Shown here: positions 9,042 through 16,151 of the stretch, one piece after another
Layout: every line of letters begins with the position of its first letter
Position numbering within the stretch: position 1 is the stretch's first letter
Source of the DNA: Roseicella sp. DB1501
GTDB taxonomy: Bacteria > Pseudomonadota > Alphaproteobacteria > Acetobacterales > Acetobacteraceae
NCBI RefSeq assembly: GCF_013112485.1
Contig: NZ_JABFHG010000007.1
Location: 1-64,000 of the forward strand
Direction of reading: 5' to 3'
Length of the DNA: 64,000 nt
Notes under the pieces: model-generated
Told to the model about the DNA's origin: nothing
The model's input: the letters and a program-made list of their open reading frames with translations, nothing else
Database searches by the model: none
Translations under genes and position numbers: made by a program

Positions 9042-9509
9042 TCAAATTCCCGCCCAAACGGCGCACAGGATGATGGCAGTGCCGCCGATTGCGAGCGCCA
9101 CCGGCATCATGGCGATCTGCATCATGGCCTCGCGGCCGGTTATCCGTCCGGTGGCAATCTCAACCTCGCCGTCAAGAAACTCTCGAACGCTGCGATCCTG
9201 CTGGCGTTCGGGGGTCATGTTTCGCCCCATGACGGCGCCGCCGACGAGCAGCCCGAAATACATCACGCTGAGCACGAAAATGACCGCGAGGATCAGGGAT
9301 GTCTCGCCGCCGGCAAAAGCAAGCCACGCGGCAACACCCAGCCAGGCATAGGCAAGAAGCGGGATCGCGATCGCGATGGGATGGACGCGCGTCGCCGGTA
9401 GCAGATAGGGGGTCGGATCCGTCTTTGCATATTCGGGGGTCCCGACCGATGCGGTTCGTGGTGTTTCAGCCGGGAAAGTTGTTGTCGTTCGAAGTGCAAT
9501 GGTAGCCAT
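9042..9509 (-). CDS. Three-helix membrane protein, function unknown
   Basis: 155 residues with a soluble N-terminal tail of about 40 residues, then hydrophobic segments ([42 protein letters not shown]) and a last one near the C-terminus ([21 protein letters not shown]). I do not recognise the family. It lies 32 nt upstream of mdh on the same strand, so the two form an operon. Its upstream region carries the same 59-bp element found before the yeiH gene, which ties it to that exporter in regulation. Confidence 0.65.
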   Translation of the reverse strand: MATIALRTTTTFPAETPRTASVGTPEYAKTDPTPYLLPATRVHPIAIAIPLLAYAWLGVAAWLAFAGGETSLILAVIFVLSVMYFGLLVGGAVMGRNMTPERQQDRSVREFLDGEVEIATGRITGREAMMQIAMMPVALAIGGTAIILCAVWAGI

Positions 9510-9582
9510 GATCGGTCTCCTTCCGAGGGCAGCGGCTCTCGCGAGCCGCTGCGTTTCGTTCTTGGGAGAAGATGGATGAGTC

Positions 9583-9641
9583 CGATCAATCGATCCAACG
9601 CATTAGTTTCGTCGTTCCGTTCGGCAAAAGCGAACGATTAG
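9583..9641 (-). promoter_or_regulatory. 59-bp conserved upstream element, copy 1 (membrane protein-mdh operon)
   Basis: Read on the minus strand, this segment aligns without gaps to 13491-13549 on the plus strand, with 47 of 59 identical bases by my count. It contains the inverted repeat CGTTCG-N7-CGAACG, then GAACGACGAAA, and ends in the fully conserved AATGCGTTGGATCGATTGAT. It lies 73 bp ahead of the ATG at 9509. The second copy lies 40 bp ahead of yeiH. A shared operator-promoter for the LysR protein at 14683 is the simplest reading. Confidence 0.65.
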
Positions 9642-9644
9642 CAA

Positions 9645-11081
9645 CTATTGGAGTTTCTGAACTTGCACAATTGCGCCCGGCTTGGCGCCCGCGCCCTCCG
9701 CAATCACAAGATATCGCCGCGCAGAGGCATCGCCGGTCTCGACAGACGTGCGCAGCGGGCCAACCGCATTGACGATCGCCGCGCCGGCGGGATTGCTCAT
9801 GAAATTGGCGAGCGGCTCAAGAGCGCCCTGTCCCTCGGCGTCACGCGAAAGGGCCAGAACATAGGGCTTCTTCGGCTCCAGGCCGGTCGCCGCCGCCTGG
9901 AGAACCTGAACGAGCCCCTGGTCAAACAGCGAAACCTGGGTCACACCCTTTCCATTGATCCCGGTCAAGACCAGTTGCGTCGGCTTGTTGGCTGCGGCGA
10001 GCGGCTGGAGGTTGGCGCGGCCATCGCCCTTCTCGACCGCGTTGGGAACATAGGCGACGCCCTGCGGCGCCTGACCTATCGGGATCGTGGCGATCACTTT
10101 GTTGGTCGCCGTATCGATGACTGTGGCAGCGTCGGCATTCTCGAGACCAACATAGACGCGGCTGCCATCCCCCGACGGCCACAAGCCGTGTGGCAGCGAC
10201 CCGACCGGGATGGTCGCAACCTGCTTGTAGTCCGAGGTGTCGAATACCTTGATTTCGTTCAGGCCGCCAATCGTGACATAGGCGAATTGGCCCTTGGGAT
10301 TGCGAACAATGTTGACATGATTGGTGATCGGTCCCGTATCGATGACCTTGAACACGGAGAACGGAGGCTTGGCGTCAAACACCATGACCTTGCCGACATC
10401 CTTCAGGGTCAGCCAAACTTGGCGCCCGTCGGGCGTGGCTGCGATGTCCGGGCAAAACGGACTTTCCTGCTTGACCCGTCCGACGATCTCCTTGGTCGCC
10501 GTGTCGATGACGACCGTTTCAGGGCTGAAACTCGAGCAGACATAGCCATAGCGTCCGTCAGGAGAAAAGATCGTCATGCCCGGACCGTTCGGAACCGTGA
10601 TCCGGCCGGTTTCGGTGAAGCTCTGTCCGTCGAGAACCGAGATATAGTTTTCCCCGCGAACGCTCACCCAGACTTCCTTGCCGTCCGGGCGGAAGAACGC
10701 TTCGTGCGGCGAGCGCCCAACATAGGTCACGTGTTTGACCGCATTCGACTCGGTATCGATAAAGCTGACCGAATTGGAGCCGATCGAGATGACGGCGAGG
10801 GTCTTGTGATCGGGGGAGAAGCCCATGCCGTGGACGAGGAGTTGCCCGCGATAAAGCGGGCTCAAATTGGCCGGGGTCTGCTCGCCCAGCTTGATCACAC
10901 CGAGAACCTCGTTGGTGGAGGGATCGACAACCGAGACGGTGTTGGAGAATTGGTCGGAGGTGTAGAACCGGTCGCGGCTGCTGACCGCGATGTCGGGCGC
11001 TTCGGCGGATCCGGGCGCCTGACCGGCAAAGGCCGGGATCGCGGTCGACGCCAGAATGGCAAGTGTGAGAAGTGACTTCAT
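9645..11081 (-). CDS. Exported YVTN-family beta-propeller protein
   Basis: 478 residues with a Sec signal (KSLLTLAILASTAIPAFAG). It then has about seven blades repeating VSVVDPSTNEVLGVIKLG, VSFIDTESNAVKH, VVIDTATKEIVGRV and TVIDTATNKVIATIPIG, each with YVTN-like turns and FSPDG or TPDGR motifs. The last 130 residues form a separate domain (ALEPLANFMSNPAGAAIVNAVGP), which I read as an anti-sigma-K/CHRD-like tail without certainty. The protein is periplasmic; no enzymatic residues are visible. It lies 44 nt after the DUF305 gene on the same strand and probably depends on the ECF promoter at 11533-11561. Confidence 0.8.
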   Translation of the reverse strand: MKSLLTLAILASTAIPAFAGQAPGSAEAPDIAVSSRDRFYTSDQFSNTVSVVDPSTNEVLGVIKLGEQTPANLSPLYRGQLLVHGMGFSPDHKTLAVISIGSNSVSFIDTESNAVKHVTYVGRSPHEAFFRPDGKEVWVSVRGENYISVLDGQSFTETGRITVPNGPGMTIFSPDGRYGYVCSSFSPETVVIDTATKEIVGRVKQESPFCPDIAATPDGRQVWLTLKDVGKVMVFDAKPPFSVFKVIDTGPITNHVNIVRNPKGQFAYVTIGGLNEIKVFDTSDYKQVATIPVGSLPHGLWPSGDGSRVYVGLENADAATVIDTATNKVIATIPIGQAPQGVAYVPNAVEKGDGRANLQPLAAANKPTQLVLTGINGKGVTQVSLFDQGLVQVLQAAATGLEPKKPYVLALSRDAEGQGALEPLANFMSNPAGAAIVNAVGPLRTSVETGDASARRYLVIAEGAGAKPGAIVQVQKLQ

Positions 11082-11125
11082 GACCGTTTCCTTCGTTTTA
11101 GGATTGAGTTTTGGGAATGGTGCGA

Positions 11126-11509
11126 TCAGGGCTTTGCGGTCGATGCTGAGGTCGGCTCGCTGAGGATCTTCCGCATCACCGCAATTTCTTGACGCTGTTC
11201 GACGATGATTCCCTGCGCCAGCCGACGCAGCCGTTCATCCGTACCGAAGCGGAGCTCGATCTCGGCCATATCGATCGCGCCCTGATGATGAGGAATCATC
11301 ATCGCCGCGAAATCGCGGTCCGGATTGCCCGTCGGTTTTACGGCCATCATGGCGTCGTGCATTCTCGCCATCGCGGCATCCATTACGGCGCTGAAGGTTG
11401 TTTCGTCTGCATGTGAGGTCGCGCCATGCTGGTGTAAGTCGGCAGCAGCAGCCCCGGCAATGGCGCTCGCCGCGACAAGGCCGAGGAGAAATGTTCGAAT
11501 TGGTTTCAT
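11126..11509 (-). CDS. Periplasmic DUF305 protein
   Basis: 127 residues. A signal peptide (RTFLLGLVAASAIAGAAAA) is followed by a His/Met-rich helical domain with the DUF305 hallmarks: MHDAMMAV, DRDFAAMMIPHHQGAIDMAEIEL and the C-terminal IIVEQRQEIAVMRKIL. HHQGA and the methionines suggest metal (copper) binding, as proposed for this ferritin-like family; no role is proven. It is first in an operon with the YVTN protein. Confidence 0.85.
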   Translation of the reverse strand: MKPIRTFLLGLVAASAIAGAAAADLHQHGATSHADETTFSAVMDAAMARMHDAMMAVKPTGNPDRDFAAMMIPHHQGAIDMAEIELRFGTDERLRRLAQGIIVEQRQEIAVMRKILSEPTSASTAKP

Positions 11510-11532
11510 GCCAGTGTCTCCTTTGAACGAGA

Positions 11533-11561
11533 GGGAGACAGTGCCGGCACGCGATTATTCC
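11533..11561 (-). promoter_or_regulatory. ECF-type promoter of the DUF305-YVTN operon
   Basis: On the minus strand GGAATA (11561-11556) and GTCTCCC (11539-11533) are 16 bp apart, about 24 bp before the ATG at 11509. It is divergent from the SnoaL promoter at 11624-11652 and has the same boxes as the sorA promoter. Confidence 0.65.
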
Positions 11562-11623
11562 CTCGCGCGCAATCTTCGTGAACACGAGACCGTGAGCGGG
11601 AAGGAGATTTTTTGCTCGGTCAT

Positions 11624-11652
11624 GGAATATGCCGGCGGCGGAGCTGTCTCTA
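11624..11652 (+). promoter_or_regulatory. ECF-type promoter of the SnoaL-like gene and probably the second sigma operon
   Basis: GGAATA at 11624-11629, a 16-bp spacer, and GTCTCTA at 11646-11652, 31 bp before the ATG at 11684. The boxes match the promoters at 5871 and 11533. Read-through would also express the ECF/anti-sigma pair at 12185-13488, giving autoregulation. Confidence 0.65.
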
Positions 11653-11683
11653 GAGCGTCAACCCCGTTCAAGGAGAACTCTTC

Positions 11684-12109
11684 ATGCGCCTACCCACTCT
11701 CGCCGTTGCGGCCGCAGCCCTGGCAATCGCCGCATCCCCGGCCTTTGCCGGTCCCGCTGAAGACATGGCCAAGGCCCGAATCGCCAGCATCGCCAAGGGC
11801 GACGTCGCGGCGGTCGTCGGCGCCTATGCGCCGTCCGCCACCCTTCACTGGGTCGGCGGACCTCTCGACGGGACATACGCGAGCCCCGACAAGCTCAAGG
11901 AGGTCTGGACGAAGTTTGCCGGAGCGCAGGGCGATCAGAAAACCACGATTGCGGCGCTCAGTGAGGCGGCGAATCCCAAAGGAGCCACCGTGACCGCCGA
12001 TGTGGTCTTTACGGGCAAGAATACCGTGAAGGTGCGGTATATTCTTCTTTACAGGGACGGGAAACTCGCTGACGAGATCTGGCAGGTCAATCCGAACGCG
12101 AGCTACTGA
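11684..12109 (+). CDS. Exported SnoaL/NTF2-like protein
   Basis: 141 residues with a signal peptide (RLPTLAVAAAALAIAASPAFA). The cone-shaped alpha+beta fold typical of SnoaL-like proteins follows: ARIASIAKGDVAAVVGAYAP, ATLHWVGGPLDGTY, KLKEVWTKFAG and a final strand YRDGKLADEIWQV. Ligand and reaction cannot be read from the sequence. The aaggag site fixes the start. Its ECF promoter places it in the module's stress regulon. Confidence 0.78.
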   Translation: MRLPTLAVAAAALAIAASPAFAGPAEDMAKARIASIAKGDVAAVVGAYAPSATLHWVGGPLDGTYASPDKLKEVWTKFAGAQGDQKTTIAALSEAANPKGATVTADVVFTGKNTVKVRYILLYRDGKLADEIWQVNPNASY

Positions 12110-12184
12110 CCCCGATTCACGATGATCTGTTCGGCGAGGTATGCCGTGCCGGCGTCCTCGCCGAATGGATGAGGAGCTCAAGGG

Positions 12185-12691
12185 TTGGACGAGATCGCCA
12201 AGCTGATCGAACCGCAGATTCCTGCCTTGCGCAGGTACGCCTACGCGCTCGTCCGTGACCATGACGCCGCCGACGACCTGGTGCAGGACTGTCTTGAGCG
12301 GGCCGTGTCGCGCTGGTATCTGCGCCGCGACGACGGTCACCTGCGGGCCTGGCTGTTCACGATGCTTCGAAATCTCTACATCAATTCCTATCATCGACAG
12401 AAGCGTCGGGGCACTCGCGTTCGTCTCGACGAGTCGATAATGCCGAGCGTGGCACCAAACCAGACCGATCAGCTGGAGATGAACGACGTTCTATCGGCGC
12501 TCGAAAGGCTGCCCGAGGATCATAAGTCGATCCTTCTGCTGATCGGGGTCGAGGACCTGTCCTATGAGGAGACGGCGAGAGTGCTTTCGGTGCCGGTCGG
12601 CACCGTCATGTCTCGCCTGTCTCGTGCGCGACAAGGACTGCGCGCATTGCTGAGCGGTTCGCGCGTAACCCCGCTTCGGAGGGTCAAATGA
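12185..12691 (+). CDS. ECF RNA polymerase sigma factor
   Basis: 168 residues from a TTG start preceded by gaggagctcaaggg; no in-frame ATG exists nearby. Sigma-2: RRYAYALVRDHDAADDLVQDCLERAV and LRAWLFTMLRNLYINSYHRQ. Sigma-4: HKSILLLIGVEDLSYEETARVLSVPVGTVMSRLSRARQGL. It shares the VMSRLSRAR helix with the first ECF factor but differs elsewhere. The stop overlaps the following ATG (ATGA), so it is coupled to the anti-sigma gene. Confidence 0.88.
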   Translation: MDEIAKLIEPQIPALRRYAYALVRDHDAADDLVQDCLERAVSRWYLRRDDGHLRAWLFTMLRNLYINSYHRQKRRGTRVRLDESIMPSVAPNQTDQLEMNDVLSALERLPEDHKSILLLIGVEDLSYEETARVLSVPVGTVMSRLSRARQGLRALLSGSRVTPLRRVK

Positions 12692-13488
12692 CGAATACGC
12701 CCCTTCCGATCGGCGAAGACGATCTGCAGGCCTATGTCGACGACCGCCAGAGCGAGGTCCGGCGATCAGAAGTCGATGCCTACCTTGCGGATCATCCGGA
12801 ACTCGCGGCCCGGCTGGCGGAGGACCGTGATCAGCGCGAGACGCTGCGCCGTCAGCTTGCAGGCAAATTTACCGAGCCAATCCCGTCCCGCTTGAGGGTC
12901 GCTAATATCCGCCTTTCGCGTCGGCACAAACGCGGCGTTTGGCTGCGAAACGGTATCGCGGCCGCCTTCTTACTGACCCTGGGTGGCGGGGCGGGATGGA
13001 TTGCGCGGGGCACGGCGCCCGTTGAGATGCCACCGACGGTCGCCGTTACCCGCGACGCCGTTGCCGCCTACCGCACCTTTGTCGTCGAGGTGAACCATCC
13101 CGTCGAGGTGCGTGCGTCGGACGAAGCTCACCTCGTCCAATGGTTGTCAAAGCGGCTGGGGCGGCCGCTTCGTGTTCCGGATCTTTCAAGGTTCGGCTTT
13201 CGTCTGATGGGCGGCCGGGTCCTCCCGGCGGCGAGCGAAGCTGCGGCGATGCTGATGTATGACGATGACAACGGCACGCGTCTGACCGTTTATGTGCGCG
13301 CCGCGGCGACTGGGGAGACCGCTTTCCGGTTCTGGAAAGAAGGCGACGTTTCTACCTTCGCCTGGCTTGACCAGGGCTACGGATTTGCGGTTTCGGCAGC
13401 TTCGGATCGCGACCGTTTGTTCCCGATCGCCGAGGCGGTTTATAAGACCCTCGATGGTGGGGTCTCTGTTCCGCGGCGAGACGGGTGA
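12688..13488 (+). CDS. Membrane-anchored anti-sigma factor
   Basis: 266 residues. The cytoplasmic N-terminus (DDLQAYVDDRQSEVRRSEVDAYLADHPELAARLAEDR) has the LQAYVD anti-sigma pattern without zinc ligands. A membrane helix lies at about residues 88-106 (GIAAAFLLTLGGGAGWIA), followed by a periplasmic domain with HPVEVRASDEAHLVQWLSKRLG, common in FecR/RsgI-like anti-sigma proteins with this architecture. It is the partner of the ECF factor it overlaps, and its overall layout matches the protein at 5039-5851. Confidence 0.8.
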   Translation: MTNTPLPIGEDDLQAYVDDRQSEVRRSEVDAYLADHPELAARLAEDRDQRETLRRQLAGKFTEPIPSRLRVANIRLSRRHKRGVWLRNGIAAAFLLTLGGGAGWIARGTAPVEMPPTVAVTRDAVAAYRTFVVEVNHPVEVRASDEAHLVQWLSKRLGRPLRVPDLSRFGFRLMGGRVLPAASEAAAMLMYDDDNGTRLTVYVRAAATGETAFRFWKEGDVSTFAWLDQGYGFAVSAASDRDRLFPIAEAVYKTLDGGVSVPRRDG

Positions 13489-13490
13489 TG

Positions 13491-13549
13491 GCCAATCGTT
13501 CGACACAGGCGAACAAAACGACAAAAACAATGCGTTGGATCGATTGATC
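13491..13549 (+). promoter_or_regulatory. 59-bp conserved upstream element, copy 2 (yeiH)
   Basis: This matches the minus-strand element at 9583-9641, with the same orientation toward its downstream gene. The repeat here is CGTTCG-N7-CGAACA, followed by AAACGACAAAA and the invariant AATGCGTTGGATCGATTGAT. It starts 2 bp after the anti-sigma stop and ends 40 bp before the yeiH ATG. Confidence 0.65.
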
Positions 13550-13589
13550 CGCTCGTGTGATTGCTCCCGGGCCATTAGGGGACAACACA

Positions 13590-14672
13590 ATGACCGCACT
13601 CGCTCGACAGCAATATGAAGACCAACCGGAACTGCTGCCACCGGGCCGCCTTCATCCTCACAGGATCGAAGGTAAGCCGCCGCGCGCAGCCTCGGTCTGG
13701 CCGGGGCTTTTCTTGACCGCCGCGGTCGCCGGAGCCGCGTTCGCTCTTCGGCAGGTGCCAGGCGTTGCCGCTTTCAGCCCGATGATCCTGGCGATCCTGA
13801 TCGGGATCTTCTTTAACAATGTCGTCGGCACGCCGGTGCGCGCGAAAAGCGGAGTGACCTTCTCGCTGCGCAAGATCCTGCGTCTCGCCATCATCCTGCT
13901 CGGGCTCCAGTTGACCGCAACGCAGGTGGCGGAAGTCGGCTCGACCGGCATCGCTGTCATTGTGCTGACTCTGATTGCAACCTTTGTCTTCACGACGTGG
14001 CTTGGCCGGCTAATCGGGGTGGAGCGCAAGCTCGCGCAGCTGATCGCGGCCGGCACGTCTATCTGCGGCGCGTCGGCGGTTATTGCCACCAATACGGTCA
14101 CTCAGGCTCATGACGAGGACGTTGCCTACGCCGTCGCCTGCGTCACGGTTTTTGGTTCGATCGCGATGTTTGTCTATCCGCTGTTGCCGGCGCTGCTCCA
14201 TCTCAACCCACACGGCTACGGTCTGTGGGCGGGCGCGTCGATACACGAGATCGCGCAAGTCGTCGCCGCGGCATTCCAGGACGGCAAGCAGGCCGGTGAT
14301 TTCGGCACGATCGCCAAATTGTCGCGCGTCATGATGCTGGCGCCGGTGGTTATCGCCTTGGGTTTATTGGCGGCGCGTAGGGCAGAACAGCATGGCCATG
14401 GCTACGTGCGCGCCAAGCCGCCGATGCCCTGGTTCGTTCTCGGCTTCATCGCGCTCGTTGGTGTCAATAGCGTGGTGACCGTTCCCGTAGAGGCAAAGAC
14501 GATCATTGTGATGGTGACGACCTTCCTGCTCTCGATGGCGCTCGCCGCCATGGGTTTGGAGACTGACCTTCGCAAGCTGCGTGCTAAAGGCGTTCGGCCC
14601 TTCCTGCTCGGTCTTGCATCCTTCCTGTTCATCGCGAGCTTCAGCTTGATGCTTGTGAAGATGACGAGTTGA
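13590..14672 (+). CDS. yeiH: YeiH-family inner-membrane exporter (UPF0324)
   Basis: 360 residues with about ten membrane helices. Typical UPF0324 segments are visible: [74 protein letters not shown] and [19 protein letters not shown]. The family is annotated as a putative sulfate exporter. Next to sulfite dehydrogenase, export of sulfate or sulfite would make sense; this is inference. The ATG at 13590 is preferred over 13557 because agggga lies just ahead. It is followed after 10 nt by a LysR gene, the usual yeiE-yeiH partnership. Confidence 0.85.
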   Translation: MTALARQQYEDQPELLPPGRLHPHRIEGKPPRAASVWPGLFLTAAVAGAAFALRQVPGVAAFSPMILAILIGIFFNNVVGTPVRAKSGVTFSLRKILRLAIILLGLQLTATQVAEVGSTGIAVIVLTLIATFVFTTWLGRLIGVERKLAQLIAAGTSICGASAVIATNTVTQAHDEDVAYAVACVTVFGSIAMFVYPLLPALLHLNPHGYGLWAGASIHEIAQVVAAAFQDGKQAGDFGTIAKLSRVMMLAPVVIALGLLAARRAEQHGHGYVRAKPPMPWFVLGFIALVGVNSVVTVPVEAKTIIVMVTTFLLSMALAAMGLETDLRKLRAKGVRPFLLGLASFLFIASFSLMLVKMTS

Positions 14673-14682
14673 GAGCCTTCCG

Positions 14683-15624
14683 ATGACCCTCGAACAACTG
14701 CGGATCTTCGTCGCCGTCGCCGAGCGGGAGCACGTCACGCAGGGCGCGCGCGATCTGAACTTAACGCAATCGGCCACGAGCGCGGCGATCGCCGCGCTCG
14801 AGGCTCGTTATGCAACCAAGCTTTTCGATCGCGTTGGACGCCGCATCGTTCTGACCGAGGCCGGGCGACTGTTTCTCAGCGAAGCGAAGGCGGTGCTCGC
14901 CCGTGTCCATGCTGCCGAGAAGGTCCTGACGGATCTTGCCGATCTGACCCGCGGCTCGCTCGTCATCGCAGCCAGTCAGACCATTGCGAATTACTGGCTT
15001 CCGCCGTTCATCAAACGCTTTCGGTCGCAGTTTCCTGGCGTGGCCATCACTCTCACCATCGACAATACCGATGGCGTCGCCCGACGGATCAATGAAGGCT
15101 TGGCTGATTTAGGGCTGGTCGAGGGCGAGATCGACGACCCGTCTGTCTCGGTCGCGCCATTCGCCGAGGATGAGCTGGTTCTCGTCGTGCCGCCGGATCA
15201 CGCGTGGGCCCATGATCCCCGGCGACAGCCGGCCGAGCTCGGTGTCGGCCCCTGGGTTCTGCGCGAGCATGGCTCCGGCACGCGCGCCATCTTCGAAACC
15301 ACCTTGTCACAATTCGGACTAGCACCACGAGACCTCGCGATATCTCTCGAACTGCCCTCCAATGAAGCCGTCCGCTCCGCCGTCGAGGCCGGCGCTGGCG
15401 TCACCGTCGTGTCCGGCCTGGTGGTCAGCAACGCACTGAAGGCAGGAAGCCTCGTGCAGGTGAAGCTCGATTTGCCCAAACGGCGCTTCTTTGCCTTGCG
15501 CCACAAGGAATTCTCCATGACGCGCGCCCAGCGCGCCTTCCTGGATTTGATCGCGCCCAAGCCATCTTTGACGCAACGTCATGTGCCAGTTCCGTCAAGA
15601 GGGCGAAATGACCAGCTATCTTGA
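14683..15624 (+). CDS. LysR-family transcriptional regulator (YeiE/CbbR-like)
   Basis: 313 residues. N-terminal winged HTH at residues 1-60 (LEQLRIFVAVAEREHVTQGARDLNLTQSATSAAIAALE), then a linker helix and a periplasmic-binding-like effector domain (SLVIAASQTIANYWLPPFIKRF, LGLVEGEID, LVLVVPPDHAW, GSGTRAIFE, VEAGAGVTVVSG). Its place beside yeiH and the domain type point to YeiE, a sulfite-linked regulator in enterobacteria. It is the natural candidate to bind the 59-bp elements. Its last codons overlap the start of the truncated cydA. Confidence 0.85.
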   Translation: MTLEQLRIFVAVAEREHVTQGARDLNLTQSATSAAIAALEARYATKLFDRVGRRIVLTEAGRLFLSEAKAVLARVHAAEKVLTDLADLTRGSLVIAASQTIANYWLPPFIKRFRSQFPGVAITLTIDNTDGVARRINEGLADLGLVEGEIDDPSVSVAPFAEDELVLVVPPDHAWAHDPRRQPAELGVGPWVLREHGSGTRAIFETTLSQFGLAPRDLAISLELPSNEAVRSAVEAGAGVTVVSGLVVSNALKAGSLVQVKLDLPKRRFFALRHKEFSMTRAQRAFLDLIAPKPSLTQRHVPVPSRGRNDQLS

Positions 15625-15811
15625 TCCGGTAATTCTCGCTCGCGCGCAATTCGCGTTTCCGGTGTCGTTCCATTTCATCTTCCCTGCCTTTTCGATCGGC
15701 CTGGCGAGCTATCTGATGGTCCTGGAAGCCTTGTGGCTGACGACCGGACGGGGAGTATATGCCAATCTCTATCGTTACTGGATCAAGATCTTTGCGGTCG
15801 TGTTCGGCGCC
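15608..15811 (+). pseudogene. Cytochrome bd oxidase subunit I, cut after 68 codons
   Basis: The start MTSYLDPVILARAQFAFPVSFHFIFPAFSIGLASYL is the classic N-terminus of CydA/CioA, including the His ligand region in the first helix. The frame is normal up to KIFAVVFG (about 15811), where GMGVVSG should follow. It then runs into IS3-family sequence (ARKLRALEDENVKLKKLL). The rest of the gene is absent, so no oxidase is made. An intact cyd operon probably followed yeiH-lysR in the ancestor and was lost at this IS. Confidence 0.85.
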
Positions 15812-15915
15812 CGCAAGCTTCGGGCGCTGGAAGATGAGAACGTCAAGCTGAAGAAGCTGTTGGGCGAGGCGATGCTCGACAACGCGATCCTGAAGGATGT
15901 TGCCGCAAAAAATGT
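15812..15915 (+). mobile_element. IS3-family orfA remnant
   Basis: In frame with the broken cydA, RKLRALEDENVKLKKLLGEAMLDNAILKDVAAKN is the conserved C-terminal leucine-zipper end of an IS3-family (IS407-like) OrfA. The HTH half is missing. OrfB sequence resumes at 17275, after an IS110 insertion. Confidence 0.8.
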
Positions 15916-15930
15916 ATGACCCGCCCCATC

Positions 15931-16151
15931 CTTGCAAGAGCCTTTAAGCCGATGTCGAACAGTTTGCATAAATGTATCCGGCCTCTCGCGAGTGGGCCGC
16001 TGTTGCGGCCAGGCCATGATGAGATGCGCACGCCGTTCCCGAATAACTGGCTTCGGGCTGGAGGCCCGTTTTTTTGCCCAGGGCTTACGGTGCGCCGATC
16101 AACTGTCTCGTCATCAATTTCCCGAACCTCGCAATTGGTCGAGGACGGTCG
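15931..16151 (-). ncRNA. Candidate bridge RNA region of the IS110-type element
   Basis: This is the long non-coding end behind the transposase stop. Minus-strand hairpins are visible: GGCCGC-AACA-GCGGCC (16003-16018 area), a GGGCCTCCAGCCCG loop near 16060-16075, and a weaker GGCC...GGCC pairing near 15980. IS110 elements are now known to encode a structured bridge RNA in a non-coding end, and in IS1111-type elements this is the end behind the recombinase. The limits and loops are not resolved here. Confidence 0.4.

Noticed and set aside
9648-11075. A 475-codon plus-strand frame
   Set aside because: Antisense to the YVTN propeller gene, which has a signal peptide and repeated blades; the plus frame has shadow-type composition.
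9572-13588. Two short frames on opposite strands sharing DQSIQRI-FVV-F-ERLA
   Set aside because: The similarity comes from the duplicated 59-bp upstream element; substitutions do not follow codon positions and both frames run antisense to their promoters.
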